DNA from: Odiellus spinosus
Lineage: Eukaryota > Arthropoda > Arachnida > Opiliones > Phalangiidae
DNA length: 64,000 nucleotides
Reading direction: 5' to 3'
Assembly (NCBI GenBank): GCA_963920705.1
Contig: OY987233.1
Span: forward strand, 5,012,001 to 5,076,000
Numbering within the stretch: the stretch's first letter is position 1; each line of letters starts with the position of its first letter. The position numbers and the translations under genes are program-made. The notes beneath the pieces are model-generated. The model made no database searches and was not told the DNA's origin. It saw only the letters and a program-made list of their open reading frames with translations. Shown piece after piece: positions 36,371 through 49,250 of the stretch.

Positions 36371-38154
36371 ATGATAACAAGGTGCGAGTTGAGAGTGCAA
36401 GATCTCGATATCAATCTCAACGTCAAAATCAACTTCGAGAAATTGTTCGATCAAAATTGATTTACAGAATACAAACTTTAAAATATTTTTCAACAACTCT
36501 GTAAGTTTCGATCAAGAAACGACGTATCAATATGCTTAAAGCGTGAAACTAATTCAGAGACAGTTCGCAGACATGAAAATTTTAAAAACGTTTGTTGACT
36601 AAAAACATGATTTTCACTAAAGGGAAAATGGAGTTCCCAGTGTTGCCAACCACTTGTGAGCTCAAATTGAAACATATAGAGGCTAGCAGTTCAATTTAGG
36701 AACTGATCTATTCAGAATTGGGCTCACAATCTCCTGGCAACGAAAGAAAAACTTTGAAAGAGGGGTGGAATTTTCATTTTTACCAAAAACTAAGTATTAA
36801 GTCAATTTTCCCAGGGAACATTAAGAACATAACAGGTTTCTGTTTTGACTCAACAAAATCTGATGAGGGGATTAAAAGAGGGGAAGATTAGTCATCGAAC
36901 GTTCTTCAGAGAGGCTAACGTAATCAGAATGTGTGCGAACAATTCCTAAGCTAGTTACATGTTTACAAAATAGATCCCCAAGATTGCATTCTCAATATAT
37001 GGAAATTATTACCAATCATGTTTCACGATGATTCTCTGTAGCACGAAATTAGATTGATAGGAAACTTCCGTCTTTACCCAAAAATTTAAATATCAGTTAA
37101 GTCTATATAAGCAATAAACTTTTTAGAGACAAAGAGGTAATCAGTCTAAAAAAGCAAGCACTATGTTAGGTTTGCATGGATGAAACATGATGTAAACAAC
37201 TAAAAGACGTTTGTTATTGCAATTTCATCACCACTCTTATTCTGATGGTTAGGCTTAGTTTTTTGAGAACTATCATATGCATATTCAGACACCATTTTCT
37301 ATGGGAATTTCTATTTATAACGTATTTCTGGCGCCACCTTATAGTTACCCGTCATAAATCAAGTAATTATTTTAATCAGTTACACATTTCGCAACGTTTA
37401 ATTCATTTGCGAAGCGCAATTTTATAAAAAAATATTCGAAATTAAATAAAGGAATTAATGAAATTAAAAAATTACCCGCAACGGCAGAACGGCTAGGCTG
37501 AAGGCGCCAACGCTACATGAAGTTAGGCTTAACGGATTATAGTCGATAAGGTTAGTTTTAACCGCGGGTCCTTCGCAGAACCGCGATTAAATTACTCCAA
37601 ACGTCGCCTTAAACCTTACTTATTTTTTTTTTTAAATAACTGTTAACACGATCCGGAAAGAATTTAACGTCAATATAATTGATTATCGATCTACCTGAAA
37701 GTTCACATTGATGAAACACTAATTTCGATTGCAAATACGCCAAAGAAAACGCTACGCTGTAGATGGCGGTTGATTCTCACGAACTACAAGGACGAAAGAG
37801 TAGACTCTTTGAGGACTAGGCAGAGTCTCTACCATAGAATAATAACACCGGAATGGAGTAGAAATGATCAAATTCAGTGGTTTCCGTTCAGTTCGCCCAA
37901 CGATCTTAAAAAAAAAATGTAAAAACTTGAAAAATGTAACATTTGTTCTTAGATTTACCATATGGTAAAATATAAAAACTTTCATTTACGAGACTGATAC
38001 TTCAAAAAACCATAATATCAGTTTGGGGTGCTTTTGAGAAAATGGATTCCTTCTCAACCCAGGTAATCCAGTGAAATTCTAACAACTAAATGTTGTAAAA
38101 CCCAAATTAAAAATCTATTTCATATAAAGTGTATATTTTATTTCACGCATATTA
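36371..38154. other. Intergenic region downstream of MED30
   Basis: No supported gene. A patch with higher GC at 37475-37600 has no recognisable content. Short frames here lack codon bias or homology. Confidence 0.5.
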
Positions 38155-39726
38155 TTACATTTTTCTCATGGCTAACATTGTGTTAATGTCCCATATAATT
38201 GTTCTTAAAAAGTCAATAACCTCTTTCAACTGGCGGTTTTTCATCACAACTTGCTGAAATGAAAATAAATTTTAATTTTATGGGGCGCCAATCCCGTCAT
38301 GCAACAAACATTTCTTAAAGTGACGCCACCTTTATGAAGCTCAAAACTTATTACCTCGACTAAATCTCTATGTTCTTCAGTAAGATATTTTACAGTATCT
38401 GTAACTTTTTCTTCCTGTTTTGTGTCCATCTCATCTTTCATCGGAACTAGACTCTGAAAAGCAAAATTTTAATACAAATAGGCCCTTGGATTAACCTTTA
38501 AACGCCAAATTACTAACTTCAATATGTGTTGGCCTACAATATTCAATCCCAGAGCAGTTTTCATTACATTTCTCGTAAATCCTCCTTAATCGCTTGAAGA
38601 GCGCGCCAATGCTTTTAAGACTGTCTTGGGATTTAGATTTTCTTTCCTCCTGGCCTGAAAGACTTTGAGATGTTCCATTTGGCAACTAAAACGTCAAATT
38701 ATATCATGACGTTATGGACAGACTCTCGAACAAATTTACCTGTAATCCTTTCAATAGTTGAAATAGCTCGGTTGTTTTTGCCACAATTTCTTGTACGGTT
38801 TCCTGACCAATTCGACACAGAAGAGCAGTGTTAAAGTCACGCTGAGGTTGTATAGGTTGAGCTTGTCTAAGGTAAGAGAGAAAACTTAACATTCCGAAAG
38901 AATGAGAAAAGGAAATACCATCATCTTACCCAGCACCAGGGTTTCCTAGACTGGCACTTCCCGCTGGGTTCATGGAATTGTCAACCATGCCAATTCCAGA
39001 TTGACTTTCCAAAGATCCTGGAACAACAATTCCAGAAGGATGACCTCCTCCCATCGAGCCCATGCCGACCATACCCTGAGGTTGCGGAGGTGGTAACTGA
39101 TATTGAGGGGGATGTGACAATCTTGCCTGACTTCCATAGGGTTGTTGCATTGGCGAAGTCATGTTATACTTAAAATAAAATTATTTGTTTCGTACTTTAT
39201 GAAACTCACAAATAAATATTTTAAGTAACAGATTTACTTTATTTTAACTTAAATTAATTCTTAGTATTATTATTTAAAACATAAAATATGATAAAAATCA
39301 AGCTAGCTACTACTACCAACGCGTTCCGCGACCAGTCCGTAGCAGACGACATTAAATTCCACAGAGCACAGACAGAGAAGGACTTACAGGTCCGGATATC
39401 ATACTCTCAACAGTAGCGGAAATTATTCCTTCTATAGATACTTTCTCGCCCTTGGAGAATGGTTTTTTAACCTCTTCGCATTTCGAAGGTTTATCTGGAG
39501 ATCCGCATGGGGTTGCCACAATCTCCTCTGTTGCTAATCTGTTTATCTTTGATATAGGTTGTTTCATCTTTTCGGATTCTGAAGGTACATCTGGGGAAAA
39601 GCACGGTGTAGCCACTATTTCCTCTGTGGTTATTTGATCGACGTTGGAAACGGATTCCTTGTCATTTTCGGATTCGGAAGATTTATCTGGAATCGTCACT
39701 GAAGTTTCTTTTGAATCTACCTCCAT
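38155..39726 (-). CDS. MED30: Mediator subunit 30, with an upstream in-frame N-terminal exon
   Basis: Head-module-associated subunit of Mediator, the Pol II coactivator. Six phase-compatible exons: 39388-39726, 38930-39168, 38740-38866, 38518-38685, 38355-38453 and 38155-38253 (356 codons plus stop). The conserved part matches animal MED30: DFNTALLCRIGQETVQEIV, LPNG, LKSIGALFKRLRRIYEKCNE, and the C-terminal WDINTMLAMR, with QLKEVIDFLRTIIWDIN forming the expected helix. The first exon encodes 113 acidic Ser/Thr-rich residues with two copies of EEIVATPC. It joins exon 2 in phase through a perfect donor (CCT|GTAAGT) to TATAACATG, so Met115 would be the usual start. Whether the extension is translated onto MED30 or the transcript starts at exon 2 is unknown. 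Met115 begins a Pro/Gln/Gly-rich leader common in MED30. Confidence 0.9.
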
Positions 39727-39795
39727 TTTCGACTGCTAAAGTTTCTGCTCGAAATTTTGTACTGAGCAGCCGAAAATTAAAGTACACTGATCATT
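39727..39795. promoter_or_regulatory. Compact divergent promoter region between MED30 and UQCC1
   Basis: Only 69 bp separate the start codon of the MED30 upstream exon (minus) from that of UQCC1 (plus). If both starts are real, the two transcripts must share a bidirectional promoter or overlap. No TATA box is evident. Confidence 0.55.
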
Positions 39796-42295
39796 ATGGC
39801 TTCTTTGGTGAGAGTAAATTTCGGTATGTAAATTATATCAGAATAATTTCTATTTATATACTTATTACGGATGAATAATAGACCAAAAAATATATAAAAA
39901 ATTACGTAACCATGTAGATTATTATATACTTTCCATACTGGTTATTAGCTTTGAGGTACAATTTTTAGGGTACCCTTGCTCCCACTCCTCCCAGGGAAGT
40001 CCCTTCCACTCTTACATACCCATAAGGAATCGACAGCTCCTTGCCATGGGCTTTACTGATTTGATTTTGAAGACAGAAATAAGTGTGCCAACTCTCTATT
40101 TTCGTCCAAATATACCCTAATATCCCTATTTATATGTAGGATAATTGTCTTTCTCTTTGTAATTGCTCCAGATTGTGTAGGCCAAAAGTATTGTACTATA
40201 CTAAAGCTTTTCTTTCAGGTTTGATTAACCAGATCAGAACTACTGTATTTAAGGAGCAAATATGTTTGAGAAATCTTAACATATGGTCCAAACTAAACGT
40301 AGGTAATTTTTCAGGACAGTGAAACCCCAACTAACAAAATTTAAAATCTTTACAGTATCCTGTTCAACCGATCAAAATGCCATCCAAATTGAGCCCAAAA
40401 CTAAACACAATTAAAAAAACCATAATTTTCAAAATATTTGGGAAAAGCGTAAGTGAAACAATGTAGACACATACATGGAAAAATTCTACAAGTTTTAAGA
40501 TTTTTAAATTATTTTCAGAAACTCCTAAGGTCATCATTTATACTCTACGCAAGATGCACTGATGACATTAATGCTCTAGAGTTTTTTGAGGGTAGGAAAT
40601 TATTATATGATTTATTTACTTTTAAATTAAAGCAACTGGAGAAGCCCCTGTGAAAGCCTCTTCCCTGATGCACACTAACTATGCCTTGTCAAAGGCAGGA
40701 GCCAATGGGACCCACATACACTAATAAATCAGTCCCTTCAGCCTTTGGTAAGGTAAATTAACTGTGTAGCAGAAAAGCGGGCATTTAGGAGAAACTCAAA
40801 GAGGCGCCAGTTGCTTTAAGGTTAAGTCATATTAAAATTATTTAATTTTCTATCAGAATTCAAAATGCCAGACACATTTTTTTCGTGGTTCCTCATAACG
40901 GAGCTCCACATTTGGTAAGTTAATGGAATATATAATTGTTGATGCTCGCTCCCAATAACACTAGCTTATTTTTTTTTTTTAAAGGATGTGCCAAGTTCGT
41001 CTATCTAAAGAAGGTGAACAAGGCCGTTTCATGAGAAACAAGATGATGGAAGCTCTTTGGAAGGATGTTGATTTGCGAGCAAAAAAACTGGGTGTAAGAA
41101 AAAATTTTATATTGATATTTTGGAATTTTCTGTATATTTTCTTAGTGTTCAATTGATATCCCTCTTCCATTGTCACTAATTTATAGACCAAGAACTCATT
41201 TAGGTACCTAAGAACCCGGGAGAAAATATATTCTAATTGCATACTTGATATTGAATCGTGAAAATTTCAAATTAAAATACAAGACCTAGCATAGGGAATT
41301 CGCTTTAGAGACGTGAGCGATAGGGTAGCAAACAATGTTTGGCTATAAAGTATGGTACCATAGGCCAATGCTGTATTTCCAGGTTCATATATACATGAGT
41401 TCTTGTAAGGACAATGTACTGAGCCTTTGTCGTACATTGATTCATGTCTCGCCTAATACTGGGTATATTCTGGAGCCTGTGAGTTTCTATTGTCTTAAAG
41501 GCTATGACATCAAAGGTATCCAGCGATTCTGCCAGTGCCGGAAACAGAACATACCCATTTTGACCTTCAGCTAGGATTCCTTGAGCCTATTAATCCCCCT
41601 GTTTATTGTTCATGTCGCTAAATCCTACCAATCTCAAAGTATATTGTTAAATTAGGAAATTGATGCCTCTACGAAAAAAGAAGGCATGAATGAACTACTC
41701 GAACACTATCAAGCGGCCTTATTTTCATATGATGAGGTATGTTCCATTTTTAAACGCCATCTTAGACAATTTCCTTTAGAATGCCCCACCTGGTTACAAA
41801 CTATGATACTTTGGGAGTTTTGTCAGGTCATTTAAAAGCCGATACAAGACTGGCGATTACCTGTCACATTCTCTCTGCTTAATTGTCCACAATTTTATTA
41901 AGTTGTCTACATATTTACCTATTACTATATATGTTCAAATATGGAGCTAAGCTTCGGCCCTCCCCATAATTGAATTAATTAGCGGAAAACTAAAGTACTT
42001 CTAATTTTGCCATTTTTAGGGTCTACTTTCTGACGATACTGTTCTAGCTGGAGCTTTATGGCGCAATTTCTTCGCGTACCAATGTGATAGCGCCGTCTGC
42101 TTAGAGAAACTAGTTCATTATGTTAGAGTTCAGGTAACTGGAGACACCTATGATCCATATCCCTAACAAATTATAATTTAACCATTTTATTTTTCTTGTT
42201 CAAAGTTATCTCATTTAGAAGAGATCTCCGCCGATGATTTGATGTACAATAGCGCATTATCATGGATACCACTTAAATCCCTGACTCAAATTTAA
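39796..42295 (+). CDS. UQCC1: Ubiquinol-cytochrome c reductase complex assembly factor 1 (CBP3 family)
   Basis: Mitochondrial assembly factor that, with UQCC2, binds newly made cytochrome b during complex III assembly. Nine phase-compatible exons: 39796-39823, 40219-40298, 40356-40448, 40519-40591, 40857-40914, 40985-41093, 41656-41736, 42020-42133 and 42206-42295, giving 241 residues. Family blocks are [66 protein letters not shown] and LEKLVHYVR. They match the ubiquinol-cytochrome c chaperone domain over about residues 80-225. The N-terminus is rich in Arg, Lys and hydrophobic residues without acids ([17 protein letters not shown]), as expected of a mitochondrial presequence. It is a little shorter than the human protein (about 300 aa). 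It is divergent from MED30. Confidence 0.93.
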
Positions 42296-42844
42296 TATAT
42301 GTATAAGAAATATTTGTAAAATCATGTCACCTTCATGTATCATCGATAGATTAAATTATTATTCCTAAGTTAAAACTGTTTCGTCTAGTTTAATGCAACA
42401 ATTAGGGCTGATCCCCTAAATAAAATTGAGCTTAAACAAATCAGAATACTCCATTTTCTCATTGGAATAACATTAAAAATCTACTTTTTCTCAAACACAT
42501 GTTGGGGCAAAATAATAGATTCGTATTCTTACGCTATATTAATTTAAAAATCATTTTAAAAGGGGGTGGTTGTGGAAATAACTAGCAGACGACACTTAAA
42601 AAGACATTTATAAGTGATGTGAAAAAAATATCCCCGTCTTACACTGATTTCAAACCATTTCAAAAATATCTGTTATCTGCAACTTGCCAATCCTAGCTAC
42701 ATATTTGAACATGACTATAACCATGGGAAAGGAAAATAGATTTCAACTTATTAACCCATCGTCAGTTAGCAAGTAATGAATTGTTTCGATTTATCGGTGA
42801 TAGATGGGGTTTTTACTTAAATGTTCATTCAAAAACCAGGTGAA
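42296..42844. other. 3' flank of UQCC1, non-coding
   Basis: AT-rich; AATAAAATT-like polyadenylation signals are possible but not distinctive. It contains one copy of the recurrent TAGCAGACGA motif at 42583. Confidence 0.5.
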
Positions 42845-43237
42845 CAGGGCGACCACTGAAAATTAAAATCCTATATAGTATAAAATAGGAAGAATTTTAT
42901 TTAAAATATAGGATAATATATGAAGAAAGAAGTGTAAAATATATGATAAAATAAGAAAATAATTAAAAGTTGGGACCATGTTTATTATTGCATCGCAACT
43001 CTCGCTACCGGTTTAAACATGGTATTAATATGATCCATTTGCTTAAATAGTATTGAATTTTACAGACATTTTAACTGGAAAATGTACAGTTAAGCTAAAA
43101 TAAACTTATACAGCCACAGCTGACAGTATGATTTATAACTAGAGATTTTGAGTAGAAATATGATATTATAGGAATTGCCATTAAATTATAGGAGAAAATA
43201 GGAAGGAGGTGAAAATATAGGAAAAGTGGTCACCCTG
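42845..43237. mobile_element. hAT-like MITE with ATAGG-rich interior, 6-bp duplication
   Basis: Ends CAGGGCGACCACT / AGTGGTCACCCTG are inverted repeats. GGTGAA is duplicated directly (42839-42844 and 43238-43243). The interior is AT-rich with repeated AAAATAGGA/ATATAGGA motifs, as in the element at 16726-17158. Confidence 0.8.
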
Positions 43238-43475
43238 GGTGAAGTAAAAACGCCATCTATCATTGATAAGAAGTCCTTAAATGATCAGGCTTAAAAATTA
43301 TTTCTAATTTCATGCACTACACAGTGTGTAAATTATATTAAGGGTATTACATAAGCCTAGCGATAATAATTCAAGAGTTTTTGAATCCTTATTTGCTTTT
43401 TTAAAGATTATTTAATGTCCTCAAAAAAAAAAAGATTCTCTTAAAAGTTACGTTAATGCAAAAACTTGATTTAAA

Positions 43476-46400
43476 TTACTTGAAAGCCATCTTAAACTTC
43501 TCGCTATAATGCATTTCGTGCTTGACCCTCAAAACAACGGGGACAGACGTGCACGGCAACATATCCAACTCTGTCACAACGCACGTGACCAAATGCGCCG
43601 GCATCACATCGTAGGTTAGATTAACAACATTTAAAGAACTGATATTTTTCCAATTAGTCAAATGAGCTTTGTGTGATGGCGTACTTCCAATAAATTTTTC
43701 AGGATCGCCTAAAATTAAGTTAAAAGATCAGTGGAAAGTCTTTTTTCCTCAATTCTGTCGAACGAGTACTCGTATTTCTAACGAGTCCTTAATTTCATTA
43801 ATACTTGCTATTCTATAAAATAGGCTTAACGAGTATTTGTTGAAGGTACTCTTTAATTTATCATGTAATGAATAATTGGTTTCACAGTATTAACTTCTCA
43901 TATTTTAACTGGTTATTGATTATCTAATCTTCAAGTACTCGCTCCAAAACTAGCTAATCATAGAATATCAATATATATAAATCAAGTACTGCTTGCTTTC
44001 GTCTTGATATTTTTGTAAGAATTGCAATAAATGATCTTACCTAGCTCGTTACATATGAAGGAGTCCGTATGAACCCTCTCGCAAAATTTATACGTTTCGC
44101 AACAAACTAAGACTGGAACGCTGTTGGCATTAGCTACTAGGGCTACTTGAGAACTTCCTACTCGTGACATGACGTAACCGTTTGCTTGAAGGGAATGGCA
44201 ACCCATAATAACCTTCGTTACCTAGGATTAAACAGGATTTTAAATCAAATTTTACCAAGAAAGGATAGAAGATAGAAGGATCTTATGTACACATACATCC
44301 CATTATAGGACATGTTTTTGAAAAAGGGGTGGGCACTTTTGTATTAGTTTTGTATTGTCTAAAAACTTAAAGAAACGAAAACATAATCATACGAAACAAC
44401 TAATTTGTCTCAATCTTGTTATTTTTCGTTAAGTCTTGGTCACTATGAGCTAAGTTATAATTTGAGACTGGGGCTAAGGAAAGATGGATCATAACCGGAA
44501 AATTATTGATGATCAATGCCATTAAGTGATGTTTTTAAACTTTTACAAGCCACTAGTTCCTATAATTTAAAGTTGAAATGTACAAGCTTACTGCTTAAAC
44601 ATAATCAGGCCTGTGCGAGTACTCGCCAACAGTCGAGTACTCGATCGAGTCTCGAGTCGAGTACTCGACTCGAGACTCGAAAAGTAAAATTTGGGACTCG
44701 AGAAAATTTTCGAGTCCAAAAAAAACAGATATTAGGACTCGAGAAGGACTCGTGAATGGCAGCTCAAGCGCCGATATAAGTTGCTGTTGGTTGTAAGAAG
44801 CTCTACGTCACAATTGAAAGAGAGGCTAAAGAAACCAAAAGTAAAACTGAAGATCGAGCCCCACAAGCCAAAATCCTTTGTATATTGAAAAGTCATTTTA
44901 ACGACTCGAATTCATGGGGAGGACTCGATTAGGACTCGACTTGGGACTCGAAACATTGTTCTTAAGGCAGTTGAAGGACTCGAAGACTCGACACTAACTT
45001 TAAATTGGACTCGAGACTCGAAAAGTCGTTTGGTTTGGACTCGAGACTCGACTCGAAACCCTAAAAATTGGACTCGCACAGGCCTGAACATAATCAAATA
45101 GGGGACCAGACATATATAAAATATTCCCTTACCTCTTTGATAACGTATGAAACTGCGTTAATCCAAACATATGTACAACATATGCCATGATTTACAAGAT
45201 ATCGCAACATTTCGCAGCCTAAAAAAATTCAAAAATTAGTTTCCTGTGGAAGCAAATTACCTTAAAGGGAGGGTGAAGCTGAAATTTTTATTGATTCTGC
45301 TTCATTCAAGAAATGTCTCTGAATTGTGCACACATTTATTAAAAGAAAAACCTTATACTAAGCAAAACAAGCCCAGCTTTGGCTTAATAAAATCCGAGAC
45401 ACTTTCTGTGTTCCAATCTCTTAGTATCGCGCAAATCTCGTGCTTGATTATTCAAGCGTACAACAGCACATATCGGGAATATTTTATGAAGCCTAAGGGT
45501 AAAGTCTTTTGATTTGTTGGAGGATTTCATTTTAATTGAATATGATATTATGAATCTTTTCCGTTTGTTTGCGCAATTCAGACAAGTACAATTCCTGAAT
45601 GTTTTAATACGCGAACAAGTTTTCTTCCCTTTACCCCTCCTCGTGTATGAGTTAATGTTCGCTCTGTATCTGTCCGTATTCCTAAACTAGCGGGAATACA
45701 GTCATCAGCAAAGTAATATTGGGTTTATTCTAGGGGAATTTGTGAAGATGGCTCGTATATACTTTTGAAGCCATCCCGTATTTAATCCCCGTATATTATT
45801 GTACATATCCCTTCTATCTATTCGTATGACCTGTTACATTAGAATAAGACCATAATCTAAATTACGTAATTACCTTCTAGTCCAGGCCGCGAATCCACTA
45901 CAATTACTCTGAACTTCTTGCCCCTAGTATGAGAGTCTGACAAAACTTTTTTAACCAGAGATGAGCTGCAAATTTGATGGAAAAAAATAATTTTAACGAG
46001 TTTTCAATTCAAAAACGTCGCTTATACTTACCAAGCATATGTTAAGATGACGTCATCATCAGTAATCGTCTTGTTAGTGAATTCTGAAATGCTTTTATTG
46101 GCTATTACAATGTCTTCTTCGATGAATGTATCGATATATTGGTTCAATTTCTCCTTCGCAGCGTCATCGGTAAAGGAACTATCAATCTGAGTTATCTCGA
46201 ACTTTAACCTTTTGACTGCGTTTGACATGCTGGCCGCCAGGGGGCGACATTTTTTCAGAAAACTGTTGTAATTGTAAGAATTTCTTAATATATATATACG
46301 AAGAAGTTCTTTCCTGGATAAAAAATAATTATTACCCAACATGCTGCGTAATGGTAGCATCGAGTTCTCTTGAGAGTTCTTTTTGAGGGGGTGTCGAGTA

Positions 46401-49095
46401 ATCTCTAATAACCTAGTGAATGGGGGAAAATCTGGTAAGTTTTTGATTCAATAAAATTAATTAACAGGAGAACGGTGAATACTAAACGAGAAATAGGAGA
46501 AATATTTAAGGAGAAATTGGCCGAATATTTAACGAGAAACGGCCGAATATTTAATAGTAAAAGTAAAACAGCCGTGCCATAATGTCCAGGCATTTGTTTG
46601 TTTTATATTCAATCAAAATATTCGTTTCTGATGACTATAGGCCCTTTCCTACAAATGTGTTTCTAATATGAACCTTTTGTGCATGTGTATATATAAAAAA
46701 GGGTAATTACTCTTTTAAGGGCCGCTAGAGTAGCGATACACCGGGCATTTGAGCCAGTTATGAGACCTTGCGCCATTTGTAAGCCAGCTCCAATTATTGC
46801 GGGATGTAATTCCGCACTCGCCATTCTAAACCCATAGATATTGAAACATAAATGTAGAATTTGTTCTTCCAAAATTGTAAAATTAATCATGGGGCATATT
46901 TTCAGATAAGGAAAAAGAAAATGCATCATTTCACTAAGTAATATCCCTTTAAGATATCTATGCCACTCTAAACCATTGTTCGCAACTTGGTGAAATGTTA
47001 AAAAAATATCTTACCCAAGACTTGACGAAATTTCAGGTTTCCAAATATGTTGGGGAAGATGTGAAAATAGCCTTAGCTTTCTTTGAACACTCTTGGTGGT
47101 CGAGGTTTTCTTTTCCGGACTGGCACTTTTGCCTTTCTGGGTACCAGTTAGTGTACCCTCTTTAGCAGGTAAAACTGGGTAAACAAAATTGCGTTTGTGA
47201 CTCTTCATTCCACCATTTTTAGTAATACAAGCACCAAAAAATTAACTGACCCATTTTGACAATAGGTTTCTTAATGATATTTTGAGTGTTCTTTTGACTT
47301 TCTGGCTTCGCTATCGTCGCTTGATCTGCAGGTTTAGAAGTTTTTTCACCACCCTGTTCGCCTATTTTTTGAGCTCTTTGAGCTTCTTGGATGGCACGCC
47401 TTTCCGCCTTTAAGTCTGCCTTACTCTTTTTAAGTTTTTCTTAAACAATAAAATTACGCATTTGTTTTACAAAATACAAAAGCTAATTTATTTCAATTGT
47501 TATTAAAAGGACCAGGAAACATTAAAACTGAATTTCCAGCCAAATAACGATTTTCCCACACTTAAGGCACCCCCTCCATCAAAGTGTAACCATGGCAACG
47601 TTCCAGTCAAAAGTTCTTTACTTTAAAATTAGTCCCGAATTACGTTTAGCTTAAAATCAACCTGAAGGTGCTTTTCCAAGTGTAAAAGTTAATTATCTTA
47701 TTGACAATAGCTGAGGTTTAATCATTTTTTAAGCTATTTTCTACACAAAACAGTTTCCTAATTTCCTGGTTCTTTTAAGCATAAGAAATGTGGCATTTAT
47801 GCCTACCTTCTTTCTGAGCATCAATTTGGGCGGCTTTTTCAGCTTCCTAATACAATTTAAACAAATGTAGCCTATTATGCCTTAACAAATATATAAAAAC
47901 GCTAATTACTTACAAAAGCGGCTCTCCTTTCGGCTTTCAATTGAGCTTTAGTTTTTTGTTGGGGAGCGTTGTCAGTTTCTACCTTCTTGTTTTGAACGAT
48001 TAGATGAGATGTTATGCTTATATGCTGCATCATGGCGCTTGCATTATCAACCTCATCAAAATTTTGATTAACAGCATCTAATGGTTCAGTTCTTTCTCGA
48101 TTCAAAGAGTTTGTTTCAACTACCAAATTATTATGATTCTCTTCAACAGCTAGGTTTAAGTTATTTTCTTTTCTGGACCATTGAAAAAGGGGAACAGAGT
48201 TTGCCGGAGATCTTGCAGCCGCAATTAAAGGGGTATCTTGCTTAGTTGGAGATTTATTAGCACCTTTCTTTTTCTTTCCCGATTCACTGGTTCCAGGTTT
48301 CGCGTTTACATCCTTTTTTGAAACACCTACCGCACCATTAGCGCTACCATTATCCAAAGAATTTTGTGTTGCCTGAGAAGAGTCTATATTTTTTGGAGGG
48401 TTAATACTATTGGTGGTATTATCGGGCATGGTTGGAATATTGTTCGCTGTTTCGACTGAAGAAACCTGGTCAGACTGTTGATTCGGCTTCTTATTCTTCT
48501 TCCGTTTTTTCTTATGATCTGAAGTGTTGGACTTCTAAAGAAAGAAAAAAAAAAAATGGGGTTTCTCATTTACCCTTCAGTGGATAACTAATTGAATATT
48601 TTTAAGGTGAATGGAGTAATAAATTTATAATAAAGATTACTTAAACTTTCAATAATAATAAAACCGAAAGGTTAATTCATCTCCTCTTTATTATTAATTT
48701 AATAAATGCTCCTAAAACTATTTAGCTAGAAGCCCTACAGTGATAAAGTTTTGATATTTTAAGTGTCTAAACGATTAGATCCAAATTTTTCTAGCTCCTA
48801 AACCATATCTGATGCAATATTGTAAAATTTGAGTAAATAAAGCCAAGCATTTTCAATAACAATGCGACCATTATTAAAATGAAAATATGATGGCCAAATT
48901 GTTACGATATTACTATATAACGTCAACCATCATACATGCGTCAACATACGTTTCGCCAAGGCTTAAGAGTAATATAATGTCAAGGCTTACAAGCTTAATA
49001 TTCGTATTGATAATATGACATACTACCTGGTTTAATCATCATTCTAAACTGATTAATTGTTAATTTAAACTATTCTTACTTACCGAATTTTCCAT
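43476..49095 (-). CDS. EIF2B4: Translation initiation factor eIF2B subunit delta
   Basis: Regulatory subunit of the cytosolic GDP-GTP exchange factor for eIF2; with the alpha and beta subunits it senses phosphorylated eIF2. Twelve phase-compatible exons: 49084-49095, 47914-48534, 47807-47846, 47251-47439, 47015-47174, 46711-46825, 46336-46412, 46032-46262, 45874-45965, 45133-45218, 44041-44221 and 43476-43708, giving 678 residues. The N-terminal third is Lys-rich and disordered, with two KAxLKAERR motifs and RLFSHLPQH, as in animal eIF2B delta. The C-terminal regulatory domain follows the family closely: [86 protein letters not shown] 14-residue tail follows [11 protein letters not shown], where the human protein nearly ends. 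It is longer than human (about 520 aa) mainly in exon 2. Confidence 0.96.
44606..45086. mobile_element. hAT-like MITE with GACTCG-rich interior, 8-bp target duplication
   Basis: Perfect ends CAGGCCTGTGCGAG / CTCGCACAGGCCTG. AACATAAT is duplicated exactly at 44598-44605 and 45087-45094. The 481-bp element consists largely of GACTCGAG, GAGTCGAG and CGAGTACTCG motifs, so it is internally repetitive and self-complementary. Open frames rich in Glu-Ser-Ser-Thr-Arg are by-products. It lies in the EIF2B4 intron between exons 45133-45218 and 44041-44221. Confidence 0.93.
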
Positions 49096-49250
49096 TATAA
49101 CAATGACAAAAAATATGTCCTTCGACCCACAAGAAAATGAAAACTTATTGGAAAGCGAAAAAAAGCTGTGTTCAAAGACAACTACTGAACTGAAGCAAGG
49201 CTACCTATAGAGGCGGTATAACCGGTATTCGTCGGTGAACTCAGCCACAT

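Noticed and set aside
44516-45097. Frames rich in Glu-Ser-Ser-Thr-Arg on both strands
   Set aside because: They lie within the GACTCG-rich hAT-like MITE and reflect its short repeats.
45246-45512. 88-codon plus-strand frame in an EIF2B4 intron
   Set aside because: No recognisable domain, no splice or UTR context, and length within chance for this composition.
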